Assembly: GCA_030544235.1 (NCBI GenBank)
Contig: CM060464.1
Location: 28,316,652-28,380,651 of the forward strand
DNA length: 64,000 nt
Direction of reading: 5' to 3'
Source of the DNA: Lepturacanthus savala
Lineage: Eukaryota > Chordata > Actinopteri > Scombriformes > Trichiuridae
Shown: positions 20,309 to 32,840 of the stretch, piece by piece
Layout of the letters: every line of letters starts with the position of its first letter
Position numbering within the stretch: the first letter of the stretch is position 1
The notes under the pieces: model-generated
What the model was told of the DNA's origin: nothing
Seen by the model: only the letters and a program-made list of their open reading frames with translations
Database searches by the model: none
Made by a program: the position numbers and the translations under genes

Positions 20309-22929
20309 ATAATAATAATAATAATAATTAATAACAATAATTATTATTATTATATAATACACTGACTACTTAAGAAAAGTCCAAAAGTGTTATCAGAAAA
20401 CATTTTTCAAAAGTCAAAATACTCATTAAAGCTGCCCTCTTTAAGAGTTATTATATAATTTACACTTTTTACAGGTTTAAATGGTTAAAAAGTAAACATT
20501 TAGAATATAGGTACGTACACATTTCTGATTTGTAAATGAAAAAAATTACTTTTTCTATCACTAACATATTTTATTAATAATGATATGCTTTGTTTATGAA
20601 GCACTTTTCAAACAATGTTTTTTTTTTTTTAAAAAAAGCATACGATTTAGTCGGTAGTTACAACATTGAAATATAGATATAAATAAAGCTGTTAAATAAA
20701 TGTAGTGAAGTATGAAGTATAATATTTCTCTCTGAAAGTTAGTAGACTGGAAGTACAAAGTATTATAAAATGGAAATACCAAACTTACAGTACCTGCATT
20801 AATGTACTTTTTTAGTTTCCACCGCCAGATATCAAACATACATTTCTTCTATATCTGAAAGAATGAATACAAAACAACTGAAATGTATAAACATATTTAC
20901 AAGATATTAATTTCTAATATATTTAGTTATTCCAACCCTATAGATACAAGTTGTAGGCTATACACAAAGTCCCGGTTACTTGTTGCAAAGCTTATTTGTC
21001 TCAATAAAGCTGTTAAAATAAAAGAATAAAAAGATTAGGAAGCATCGTTCCTACCACTATAGAAAAACTGGGGAAAATTATACTAACATTAACACAAAAC
21101 AATAATGAGCAATAATAATGATCAATAATGATTTTTTTTCACTCATTGTTTAGGAAAATATAGCCAACATTGAGTTGAAAAAAAAACAGCAACTAAAGTG
21201 ACTGTTTTTTTTTTCTTTTTTATGAATGTGAATTGAAGATATCTTATCAACAAAACAAGCACAGTGAAGTTGTCACAGTGTCTACAATGAAATAACTATA
21301 CCAGTTTACGCAGTTTTTCTCGATAGGCCTCATCTAATATGTGCATGAGCAGTTTGAGCATTAAAAATTATACTCACTTTTAAATAGTTAATTTCAAATT
21401 AGTTAGTTGATTAATTAGTGTCCAAAAGCCAAAGAACATTTCACTAAATCCCTGTCAAAGCAACTAGGTTTATATAGCTCATACAAGAAGCCAATGAGGT
21501 TGCTACCCCTCATGAATATAGACAACCTTATTGTCTTCATCTGTACTTGGATGAGTTAAATTCAGGTGTATTTGTATAACTTGAGGTACAAATTAACAGA
21601 AGTTTAGAATTTAAAGAGAAGCTCAAAGTGTGGGATCTTAAATTTGTATTCAGTAAGGCACTTTTTATCTGTAGCCCTACAATAATTACATTTTCACAGA
21701 AGCAGAGCAGGTTTAGGAAGAGTTCTGTGTCCAACCACTTATTGGTCTCTTTTTTAGGCAATAGAGGGCACTGCAGGGACACTCTTCAGTCAAATGTTTG
21801 CAGCAGTTGGTATTTGCTGATATTTATTTAGCATTACATAAAGCCGTTCAGTCATTCATGCACTCTGTGTTTTATGTAACTGTTAAAATGAAGATGCCAT
21901 TAAATCTGGTGAATTAGCCACCAACATATTGTTCAGCGGACCGAGGCTTTGAGCTTTCTTTATACATTGTGTACACACAGACAGCCTCTGTGTCTTAAAC
22001 CAGTATACACTCTGGATTAGTTTTGTTAATCTGCAAATCTTTTCTCATATTTATTTATTTACACATGTAAGTCTACTTATCCTCAGTAGGATCATGTATG
22101 CTTACAGGATGACACATATACTATTTGATAGGTTAGAAGCTTGCTGTTAATATGCAGATATATTTGGCTCTGGCCCAGATTAAAATCATATTGGCAATGG
22201 TGTTCTAACAGTGCTGGTATTCAAACCTGCATAAAATCAGAGAACATGTGCTAAGACAGCACCTTTTTCCATAACCCCCTACCTAAAGGTGTTCTATGAT
22301 AAAGGATAAAGTATGGTACTTCTGCAAGGGGAAAAATAAACACTGTTAGGCTGGTGTTCAACCTTCAGCAACACACAGAACTCAGTGGGGCTTGTAACTT
22401 GAATCCACTGACATCCTGAGACCTACAGTACTCAGCCATCATGGAGGGTGGGCTGCTCTTGCCACTGCACGCAATCCTATTAAGTTTGGCAAATTATGTC
22501 AGACCCCATGCAGTGTATCTCATTAAATTCTAATCAGAATTGTATGGGATCAAAAGGTAAGGTAAATCAAAGGGTGGTGAAACAATAACCTTGGTACTAT
22601 GCTGCAACAAACCAAACAGCAACCAAATGAAATAGTATAAAAAGTAGAGTATACAAAAAATAAATAAATAAAATATATTTATTTTGTTGTAAATGCAATT
22701 ACAGTGTATTACTGTATTTGTCTTCTGTTAAAAAAAATATGCATTATGTTGTCCAGTACAATACACATGATGGAATAATATCAGTTAAATTAAGTTGGAA
22801 AGCTTCACGTCATGATTTTTTTTTTTTTAAGGATGGGTAAACTGAGTTTAAATGTCTCTAAGCATCTAATCTTTGCAGCATCAACCATTTCACTGAGAGA
22901 ACTTGTGACTGAAGTGTTTGAACCCCCCC
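20309..22929. other. AT-rich non-coding interval upstream of pcgf1
   Basis: It begins with a near-palindromic ATA/TAT tract (20309-20353). The rest has poly-A/T runs and no recognisable gene. The section at about 22370-22560 is non-repetitive with more balanced composition and might be conserved sequence. Confidence 0.55.
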
Positions 22930-23100
22930 CCCCTGACTTCTCTCCCCTCCCGCAACAACAACTGTCGCGGGGCCCTTGAGAAAGCACTGAACTGTCGGCT
23001 CCACGGCCACCAGTAGAAGACCGTGGTTGTCCTGGGCAGCTCCCAAACCTTAATACATGTGTGAATGCGGAGCACAGTGTTGAAATGAAAGAGTGTGTGG
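22930..23100. repeat. Probable decayed SINE/LINE-tail-like fragment
   Basis: The stretch containing GCGGGGCCCTTGAGAAAGCA and GTGTGAATGCGGAGCACA resembles the conserved core and tail of common fish SINEs (GGGCCCTTGAGCAAGG / AATGCGGAGAACA). It is preceded by a C-run. Family assignment is uncertain. Confidence 0.35.
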
Positions 23101-23639
23101 GCTCCACAAACATCACCCTAGATAATCATGTGGCTTATGGATTTGGGACAAAGTTATTTAAATCAGCAGTTTTTATTGTGTTGTACTGTTCTTGATATTT
23201 ATATAGGCTTTTCCAGTGGTGAGTTGTGCTTATGCATTTATACATGTAGGCATTTATATATGTAATATATATCAGATTTTTGCTGGTCTAGAACTAGTTT
23301 ATTATTATTATTTTTTTTTTTTTACAAAAATGATATATGATTTTTTATTTATGGGAAAAAATTTAAAACTAATAGCTTTTTGGAAAAGTACATTTTCAAA
23401 TGGGGTTTTCTTGGTGTGTTTTTTGGGGGGGTTTCTTGGTGTGGCCGAGTTGCATCTGAATTACGGTCTACCCTGTTTCAACAGGTCCACGTATTGGTAT
23501 TATATGTGGAGGTCCCCTTGATCCCTCCCAGAGGGCTTCCAACCTGTAGACCACCCAAAAGCTGCCGTCCTAGACAAAGACTTGCCCTTCATTCATCCTT
23601 TTGTAATTTCCCAGTGTAACGGATTGACTGGCAAGTTTG

Positions 23640-24300
23640 TCTTGTTCCTACCACCCCAGTGAGTCTCTCTAACTCCCGAAAATGACAATGTGCAAGTTAT
23701 TTATTGAGACTGTTAAATCTGGCATGAATGCTTTGTTTATGGGTGTTCATCAGTGCTAATTAAGGCTCATAATTGATGCAGTTTTGTTTTACATTTGGTT
23801 ATTTCTTAAAACATACGATTAAACAATCTCAACCACTGCCTAAAATGTCTAAGTCTATGCATATACAAAAGTATATGAAACAATTCGTTGTTGAACATTA
23901 TCAAATTTCCTTTATCCATTTTGGAAAATTGTAACACATTTAACAGCTGGATTTCTTTGTTTCTGATGTCTAAAGTAATGACAAACGCTTGTCAACAAGA
24001 CCCACATCAGATCCAGTCAATATAAATTGGAATATAGGAAAGGCACAGGCACTGTATTTTCATTCTTGGCAGCCTTTTTGAGTTTGAAGAGCCGTTGTGA
24101 TCAGTCTCGCTTCAGCGAGCCTTCATAGTCAGGCCTTGTGTCCCCTGCTGTCTGCCATTTCCTCTTGCCATGTAACGTCTTATCTGCTGGGTCTGCGAGG
24201 TCACTGCTTATCTGATTGACAGGGCTTTGACTCTACGCAATATCCAAATAACCTGAGGGCCTGGAGGCGCAAGAGGCTCACAGCATGGTAAAAAACCCAC
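23640..24300. promoter_or_regulatory. Candidate conserved non-coding elements
   Basis: Two non-repetitive blocks stand out: about 23700-23800, with GTGCTAATTAAGG and GCTCATAATTGATG homeodomain-type sites, and about 24060-24260, with balanced composition. There is no open frame of interest and no terminal repeats. The regulatory call is inference only. Confidence 0.2.
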
Positions 24301-24854
24301 TGGTCGGGAGAGAGTGAAGAGGCAAAAGAGCCGGCGAGAAGGGAGAGGATCAAGACGGATCCACGCCTTTCATTTATCGTCATTACTTCATGTCAAAATG
24401 TGGACAATAGAACCTCTATTTCCTTGGAGTGTCTGCAAATCTGCCAATTATTTCTCCTGTCTTTCACTTTTATTGGAAATTATTAGTTTATCTGCTGCAT
24501 CAAACACCTGCCAGGACTACAAAGACGGCGCTATTATGAAGAATTTGAGGATTATTTTTCATTGAGTAAAAGTGACAGAATAAAAAAAGTGTGAATGGAT
24601 AACAAATTTCTTCTCTTTCTGTCCTCAGGCTTGATGGTAACTATCACTCCGCCTAATGAAATCATGCATAAAAAAACTCCTTCAAATAGAGTAGGGTTCT
24701 GAACCAACTGAAACTCACAGAGCTGATAGAGACCCCATTTACCTCTGTCCTGGAAATCCTGTTCTAAATCCAACCAAACAACCACCCTGCAACGAAAATC
24801 TACGTTCCGCCATGCCAAAAGGGAGGCCCCTATCCCTTCTCTACCCCCCCTCCC

Positions 24855-24903
<49 letters not shown>

Positions 24904-24912
24904 TCTCTCTCA
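24855..24912. repeat. (TC)n microsatellite
   Basis: A near-pure CT tract of about 58 nt with one CC interruption. It generates a spurious 202-codon minus-strand frame rich in Arg-Glu. Confidence 0.95.
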
Positions 24913-25110
24913 GCGCAATCAGAGCATGCAGGGGTGGACTGCATCTTTTGTCTCCTTTGCTCCAGCAATTGGCCGCCAAGTGGCAAGCTAATGACGAGAG
25001 CCCTCTTGGAATGACTCCAGAGCAGTACAGCTTGTGCTCCTTGATGGGCAAGGACATAATGAATGATGTAGGGCAAGCCCTTAGGCCTCCCCCTGGCATA
25101 AAACCCAATA
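24913..25110. promoter_or_regulatory. Candidate conserved non-coding element next to (TC)n
   Basis: A non-repetitive, roughly 50% GC stretch containing CAATTGGCC, GCTAATGACGAG and CATAATGAATG motifs. It is unlike the surrounding AT-rich DNA and encodes nothing recognisable. Confidence 0.22.
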
Positions 25111-25674
25111 TCCCAATCTGAATCACATGAAATGCCGCAAAACCATGCATAAAAAAACATGCAGCGGAATTTCTCTCAGTGAGAAAATTGTGTGCAGAAT
25201 CGCATTTATTGACAATACTCTGTACAAGTCAAAAACTGAAAACTTGCATCGGGGTTTATTATATATAGCACTGCAATAAAAAATCAACTTACACTGCTCT
25301 GTGTAGTCATAATGCATGACAACTAATACAACTGGAGACTTTTAAACACAGCACATAGTGAACGAAATTCATTTATTTTTCAAATGCAAAATATCAGTTT
25401 TCACAAAAGTTAACATTTACAAGGGAGCAGAGCAAAAACAACCTGCAAAAGACTATACAGTGCACAATCATCAACTACACACACACAAAATGCAATAATG
25501 GGGCCCAAGCAATTGCACTCATTTTGATCTTCTGTGCTAAAGATGCATATTAAAACAATATAAAATCATTGTAAATATAATTGCATATAATACAATTATC
25601 ACCGACAGGCCAAATTGAACAAGGATCAATGGAGAGACATACAAAGGAAGGAACAGCAAAGAGAATATCCCAAT

Positions 25675-25924
25675 TTTCATGATTATTTACATATTCACAT
25701 TGTAGATACTCACTGAAGGCATAAAAACTATGAATGAACACATGTTTATGGTGTTATGTACTTAACAAAAACAGGTGAAATAACTGAAAACATTTGTATA
25801 TTGCAGTTTATTTAAAATAGCCATCCATATGTGTTTTTGATGCCTTCAGTGAGAATCCACAATGTAAATAATCACGAAAATAAAGAAAACACATTGAATG
25901 GGAAGGTGTGTCCAAACTTTTGGC

Positions 25925-25974
<50 letters not shown>

Positions 25975-25985
25975 CAGGCCAAAGG
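25675..25985. mobile_element. Fragments of a dispersed fish DNA element with (TA)n core
   Basis: About 25675-25830 carries the minus-oriented segment CTCACTGAAGGCAT...AGTTATTTCA-type. About 25845-25930 carries GATGCCTTCAGTGAGAATCC through GGTGTGTCCAAACTTTTGGC. A (TA)n tract follows, then TACAGGCCAAAGG, so the two ends CTTTTGGCCTGTA / TACAGGCCAAAGG form an inverted repeat around the TA tract. The same family occurs at 47885-48256. Confidence 0.65.
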
Positions 25986-25989
25986 TTAA

Positions 25990-28112
25990 GCTGAGCCTCT
26001 CTGCTGCTTCCCCCGAAACCCGACTGGTGGAAGATGAAGGATATAGGATTGAAAGATATAATGTTTTATTATAATATTATATTGTGACAAAGTACAACAA
26101 AAAATGTTCACATCTATCAGTAAAAATGTCCTGCAGGTTTTATTTCATTCAATGTTATTGATCTATAACATTACATCAGTTGGGCAGTTGTTTCATGCAA
26201 ATTATATTTCTTATAAAAAGAATCTCCAGATTGAGCTGGCATTTGCTTTGACCTTCTCTTTTTTGTGTTGTAATAAAATACCTTGACATTACAAATGCAC
26301 TTCATTACTTGAAACAAGACTGCAGCACTCACATTTTACTGTCTGCCTGTCTTGAAACCTGAACTGCAAGTCATCAGTTTAGACAAGCTAGAGGCCAAAT
26401 AATGAATGACATGATTGGAAGATACTGAGATGAGTTTGCCAATAAGAACAAGTCAGCCTGCCAGTCAGAGAAAAAAAAGCTCCGTATTAAATCTTATTAA
26501 TGTGGTACAATAGAGCTTTGTCTGTCACCTATTGAGTTTTCATCATCCACGTGTGTGTACGTGTGTGCAGCTTTGTGGCATGGCGCACGTGTGTGTGTGT
26601 GTGTGTGTATGTGTGTCGGGTGCACACAAATTCACACACAAAATGCAGTGAGCCGTGCTAACTTTCAAGAGTCTCAGTTATTTCGGGATTATCCAAGGAT
26701 TTTGACTTTCTCCTGCAAAGTTGATTAAACATGACATTTTTAAACTGTAAAATAACAGAAAGGTACAGTAAAATGATTGTTAAATCATGAGAATAATGTG
26801 GCTACTGTCTGCAGAATTGTGAAAGGAATCTCCTACAACCACCCCATCTTAAGAGTTACTGTTGAGCACTTACTACCTTCAGTGCTCTGTAGTAAGGCAC
26901 ACAACTTTGAACTAATCCAGTAGTATATCCCGGAATTGAGTCATTCTTTTCACCTTTCTAAAAATTGGTTGTACAGGCCCTTGCTGTCTCACTTTCACAA
27001 ACACACCACAGCCCTGCTTAGATAAGGTGATTTGTGAATGTGCTCATAATCCACCCACTCATAACAAGAAGCAAATCATGTTATTTCTGGATCAGGGTAC
27101 ATTGCATAACTTTCAGTAATTTTTGTGAAGACACACATTTCACCAAAGCGTCTAGTTTGGATTTAATTGTTGTTCGTCGCTAACGTGACGTGGTTCAGAT
27201 GTTACAGGGCTCACTGAATTCATTCATGCAAGATCCCCAACGCCTCCTGCCCACACGGATCTCTCTTTGAAATATAAGACCCGCAAAGAGCTGAGACACA
27301 CTTACTCCTCTTGTCATCCAATGTATCTGCTCTGTGCAGGGAGGTGCACCGTGAATGCTCTCATCACGCAGCCATCTTATCTTCATGGGCATTTAAGAGA
27401 ATAGGGGCGAAGGGATAACAAACTCAGCCGAGAGGAAGCATCGCCCAAATCCCAAAGGAGGATGCAGGCTAGGTGAGTGCCACAGCGACAGGCCATCTCC
27501 AGCAGGGTTAGCCCGATATATTTTGGTTTGCCAGTATTGACCTTTTAATAAATGTTTATGGTCATACTTTCCAATGGTAAATAGGTTCCTCCTTAAAAAC
27601 AACATTATAAATCATACTTTTCTTTTCTTTGTAACATTTAGCTTCAGGATTTCCTTCCTTATGTAATACCGTTGTATATGCTCTTAAGATGTACAAAAGG
27701 TACAATGTTAAGTGTTGGACCACCAGTGTGCTCTAGTACATGCATGACACTGCACATGTACACACATGTGCACACAAGTGACACCATTCACAGGAATGTG
27801 AATAGTTACATGCCATTCCACTGAGAAACAAGAGCAGCAACTAGAGCAATGCAGGGAAATAATGGATATGGATATAAAATGTTCCAGAAGTGTCGCAAAC
27901 TGCTATTTCAGAGGCTTTGGAATGAATTACATTCTTAGGGGAATTGTCAGGGTATACAATTTGGTCAAATGGTGAAAACACACAACACTACAAATATGCA
28001 GCTTTTAAAAAACAGATTTTCTCTGGAAAAAGTGGGGAATGGACGAGAAATTAGGGAACTGAGATGGGCAATGACATGCAACCGGATAGAATTGAAGAAT
28101 GACATAGTCAGT
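25990..28112. other. Non-coding interval
   Basis: No gene seen. It contains a GT microsatellite at about 26588-26616 and a less repetitive stretch at about 27180-27500. Nothing else is supportable. Confidence 0.5.
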
Positions 28113-28387
28113 CTAAAGTACAGTGTTTAATATTTACTGTCATTTAACAGCATCTCATGAAAGAGAATTGGCAGAAATAGAATCTAATATTCATAAGTAT
28201 GTTTTAAATAGTTTACAATTCAATCAACATGAGAATAGTAGTGTTTTATTACCTATTTTATTACCTACCTTTCCTACCTTTGTGTATTTCTCAGTCACTG
28301 TAGATTCTCCTACATGCTTGGGGAACTCAGTTGGTTCCAATCTGCAACCTCAGCACTAGATGCCAAAACTATACACTGTACCTTTAA
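28113..28387. mobile_element. Short MITE with TTAAAGGTACAGTGT-type ends, copy 1
   Basis: The left end TAAAGTACAGTGTTTA and the right end ACACTGTACCTTTAA are inverted. The inner right segment TCTGCAACCTCAGCACTAGA is the reverse complement of the CATCTAGTGGTGAGGTTGCAG module seen in copy 59980-60537. It is non-coding. Confidence 0.7.
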
Positions 28388-31137
28388 CCCTCTTGGCCAC
28401 AAGAGCTCCTCACAATTGCAGCTTTAACACAGAACGATACCTAGCTTCAGCCAAAGATCATTTTGGTGCCTCAACCTAACCAGACCATCATGAAAATAAC
28501 TTTTTTTCCAAACAGTGTCAAATGGTGTTATAATGTTGATAGGGGCATCAGATCATCAATGTAATTTGTCATAGGAATTGGAGGATGTTGGACTGTGGAG
28601 ATGCTGTACACAAGATTTTCCTTTTCATGCTGTCTACACAAATATCGGTGTAGCCAACCAACTGTAACTCGGTCGAAACTTTAAAACATGGTGGCCCAGT
28701 AACACTAGCTTGTGCCATCCAGATAAATGCACTTCAAAGCCTTACGCTGCTCCAAGATGCCCCCACGAATGTTGTGAGCTTATGTATGTGTGTGTGAGTG
28801 TGTGTGGGGGTGGATGTGTGTGTATGAGATAATGGCAATCCTTTGATGCCCAAGAGTGATTTGGTTCAAGCTCTCTGGCGCATTATTTCCTTTTTGGCCT
28901 CCTATAAAGAACTTTGATGAGGACCTGGAAGAGAAGACCCTTATTGCCTGCACTTACTGTGTCAATAGTGGAATTGTTTTGGAGACTTCATCCTCCTCTC
29001 ATCTTTTGCTCTTCCAGCCTCCCATGCAGGCAGTCTTTCATCTATCTTTCCTATCTTCTTCCATAGCATGCAACTGCTGAGATCACCAATCCATGTCGCC
29101 AAGCTCTCGCTGCCGGAGGAAGCTGAGCTACGGTATCTGCACAAGTCGTCTTGCTGATGCTCATGGTTCACTGTGCAATGCTGGAGTGGTCTTTATATTG
29201 CTGTATTGCAAGACTAATTGAAATATTATGGAGTATTGAAAACCATTTTAAGCTTGTTTGCAACATTTGGGTAAGGTTAAATGTGTCAGAACTTGTTAAA
29301 CTTGCAAATCATAAGATTGCAGATACCATGGAGATGCCTAACTGAAGTCAGCAATACATGTAATGCATGTTATTTGTATATAAAGACTCAAAACATATTA
29401 TTAACATCAGGTTATCTTAATTTAAAGCTGTTTTAATGTTCCAAACAATTTTAGTACAAAATTGCTAGTTTTGTGTGCGAGTGCCTCATTGGCTGTTGGC
29501 GACTTGTAGGTCCATTACCACCACCTACTGAAATGGAAGTATCAATGTCTTGAAGGGTTGACCCTTTTCCATAGAGGAATATGTTGAATCCCTACTTCTT
29601 GTAACTCTGTTCCACCGGGTAAAAGGGACAGGTAGGAAAAAGAGATGAATTTTGATTTGCCTCTTTTGACATTGTCATTTAAAGGGACTATGTTTTAGGA
29701 GTATTTTTGTGGTTTGACCTTCTGCACACAATTGTATATGCCTTGTTCTCTCTCTTCATGATTACTACTTATTCTGTAATTATCATGTGTAGAGTTACAA
29801 GATGCTGATCATTTTAGTATTCTGCCATAAAGTCCATCATGTAAAATGCAAAGTGGCAACTAAAAAGATGAAAGCACATTTATAGCATGTGTAGCAATAG
29901 CACGGGAAGTGGGATAAAATGTGTTACAGTAAATTCTCTAATATAGGCCGGTATTAGTGGCTGGGCTCTAACATCATCCAGTCTAGCTGTTGGTGGGGGT
30001 AAATGAAGACGGGTCTCTAATACATGCTCGGGCTGTTATTAGAACCAACATTTTTAAATGTCCAATTGGACACAAAGACATACAGACGAGATTGTTTAGC
30101 TCAATAGAAAGCGACCAAAGCATTTATAATATCAAGCCATGGCTACTGTGGCCTGGTCATGTGACTTGTATGGTGGCTTACAGGGGAAAACACTATGAGA
30201 GGAAGAGAAGAAGGAGGATTATACAGAATTGGGATGGTTACTTTGCAGCAGTAGGCTGTCTAAACCAGTAGGTTGTCTTTTGTTAATGTTGCTAATGTTC
30301 TGTATGCATACCATTATGTAACTGTACTTTTTCAATAAATTAACCTCATAATTTATAGAATTTACACCCTAAATTCTCTAATATAGATGCATGCATCCTA
30401 TGCAAGGTAAGGTAAGGCATGTGTTTATATTCAACACTGCCACTGTGTAGTGGACGTATTCTGCACTTTTAATAGAAAATCTTTTTTGTTTTATTAGTAG
30501 CACTGCCTCCGTGCAGTTATTTTTTGATCATCTTGAAATTCAGACGTAATAATAAAATGACATAATGGATTTTTAATTCTCGAAAAAGTTATCTATAGCT
30601 GGGCATTTACTCATTGGTAACGGCCTCTAGAGGGCGCTCACATGCTGTTGTAATACACTTGCGATAGCTATTCTTGATGCTTAATGCTGTAAGTTGAATA
30701 ACAGAGAATGAGAGGTGAAGTTGAAATATAGGATGATAAATGATATGCCCTGTTTTTGTGTGCTGTCGCCATGGTTATTTCTTACTGTTTATAAGTAATT
30801 AAGTACATACTACATAACACATTCCTCTGCTATATATTTACATAAAAGATGACATCATAATTTGAATTTGGCTGCCCTCCTTTACTTAAAACATCTTCCC
30901 ACCTGTCTGATGTGTAGTTTATTGTTTTCTTTGTTGTTTAACCATTTACTGAATACATTAGTGGTCTCTCTTCATGTGTGAGGGCTGTAACATCTCCTCC
31001 TGCTTCTACTCAGCTTGGCGTGGTTGTGTTCCCTCCCCTTTAAAAGGCAGCGGCAGCAGCGTGGAGGTCGTGGGTGGGAGGAGGTTCACCTGGGTTCTAG
31101 CCGCCTCGCTGCTTCATTCTCTCCCAGCTCCCACATG
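28388..31137. other. Non-coding interval
   Basis: No gene is supportable. It holds a GT-rich tract (about 28780-28830), a fragment with the ACTTGTAGGTCCATTACCAC module (about 29460-29560) and otherwise AT-rich sequence. A GC-richer segment with CCTTTAAAAGGCAGC at about 30974-31137 leads into the duplicated unit that follows and could be the 5' part of an old LTR-like element. Confidence 0.45.
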
Positions 31138-31577
31138 TGCTCCTGGTTTTTGTTGGGTTGATTTTGTTATTGCTTTCGCATTCAACTGGCATTGTTTTCC
31201 ACTCACCTTACATCACTGATTTTTACTGATTTTGTCACATCCCATTTATTTATTTTTGTAAATAGTTCGTTTTAATAAACAATCTCCTTCTGACCGACAA
31301 CCAATTGTGTTTTCACCCTCCTATTTCTCTCTGAACTGTGAGCCAGAGTATGACAAAACGTGCTCCTGGTTTTTGTTTGGTTGATTTGTTATTTCTTTCA
31401 GCATTATTTTCCACTCAGCCATGCACCTCTTCACATCACAGATTTTTACTGATCTTGTCACATCTCATTCATTCATGTTTGTAAATAGTTTGATTTAATA
31501 AACAATCTGCTTTTGACTGACAACCTTTTGTATGTTCTCCCTCCTGTCTTTGTCTGAACTTTGAGCCAATTCATCAC
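31138..31577. repeat. Tandem duplication of about 220 bp (two diverged units)
   Basis: Unit 1 (31138-31360) and unit 2 (31361-31577) both start TGCTCCTGGTTTTTGTT and share TTTTTACTGAT, TTGTCACATC and TTTAATAAACAATCT before a common end (CTGAACT...GAGCCA). Each unit contains AATAAA. A TATA-like CCTTTAAAAGGC lies upstream at about 31037, which would suit an LTR with U3/R/U5, but no coding remnants are present. Confidence 0.75.
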
Positions 31578-31849
31578 ACTGACATACATCGGATGAGTGC
31601 TGATGGTCGTTGTGTTTACACACTTGTAACATGCATTTGATATGATTCTAGTACTTGTGAGTATGTATGGGAATGAATGGACATTTATATTATATGCTAC
31701 AGATATTAAAATGAAAATCATAAACAATTAGGGACATCTGATGATTAAAGCCATCATGAAAAGACTGTAATGTGATTTTAGAATATTCCATATTATTGTT
31801 AATGTTTTTGTTTGTAGTATAATCCCTGGCAAAGTTGGTACATTCTACA

Positions 31850-32006
31850 CACTGAAAAAAGAACAAACCTAATTAAATAATTTCAGTTGGTAACACCTAA
31901 ATTAATTAAGTTCATTGAAATTACATTATTAAGTACTCCTAGAACTCCATGGAGTATCTCCAATTTATTAATTTAATTTAATTTATGAGAGTGAATTTTT
32001 TCAGTG
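31850..32006. mobile_element. Small MITE with CACTGAAAAAA termini
   Basis: The left end CACTGAAAAAAG and the right end TTTTTTCAGTG are inverted repeats enclosing 157 bp of AT-rich sequence. No clear target duplication is seen. Confidence 0.6.
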
Positions 32007-32499
32007 AATGATTATATGTGGACTTGTATGTATAGTGTTGTCTTTAATCATTGTTTAGGCATACTGCTGCTGTATTGGCTGGGTCTTTCTTGAAAAGGAG
32101 ATTTTGATCTCAATGGGATTTCCTGGATTTTAAAAAGAAAGAGCCAGGGTGGGATTCCAAATTTATTTTTTTTTTAAGTTCTACACTGGGGCTGCAAAGT
32201 GCCTGTAGATGAATAAAAACAGTTATTTAATTAAAGTCTGTCCCTCTTGGAAGCATGAAGCAGAAAATGTATTATGTATCTTATAAAAACAATGTTTAAA
32301 ATGGTGATTTTTAGATTTAGCTAGTAGTTTGGATTCTTTTTTAGTTATTTATAGATGGATTAAAAGACATGATGGTCGGAACACAGGTGCTTTTGAAAAG
32401 AAGATATTTTGCAGACAGAAAGGTGCTTTTTCACTGCTTGGTGAATTTAAGGTAAGATTATTATTTTTCATAGACACAACAGCTATGAACAAACAACTA

Positions 32500-32840
32500 T
32501 ATCATGTATGAAATGTCACCTCAGTTCATCGTTCCTATTATGTTGCCAAACCAGAGTAAAATCCCATTAAAAGCCATACATCATTTTTTTTATACCCCGC
32601 CGAAGAAAGCGGCTGCTTCGAGTAATTACAGGGAATCAAAGACTAAGTGGTCCAAGATCAAAGGAAGGCATTCTTCTGTAATCCTGGGGTGTTGCAAATC
32701 TTTTGTAATCTGGTCGCAGCATTCCCCACTGTTTGACATCTATTTACTGTATAAAAAGGAACGGTGCCATCAATTATGGGCCTGCTAGTGCTATTGTTTA
32801 CTTTTGCCAAGCCCTGAGTGCTGGGTCCCGCTTTGTGAAA
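32500..32840. promoter_or_regulatory. Candidate conserved non-coding element
   Basis: A non-repetitive block with balanced composition and motifs such as GAGTAATTACAGGG, CCAAGATCAAAGG (TCF/LEF-like) and CATCAATTATGGG. It carries short unrelated frames only. The regulatory role is inferred. Confidence 0.22.

Noticed and set aside
24552..25160. 202-codon minus-strand open frame with an Arg-Glu repeat
   Set aside because: The length comes from the (TC)n microsatellite at 24855-24912. The flanking residues match no family and no splice or promoter context is seen.
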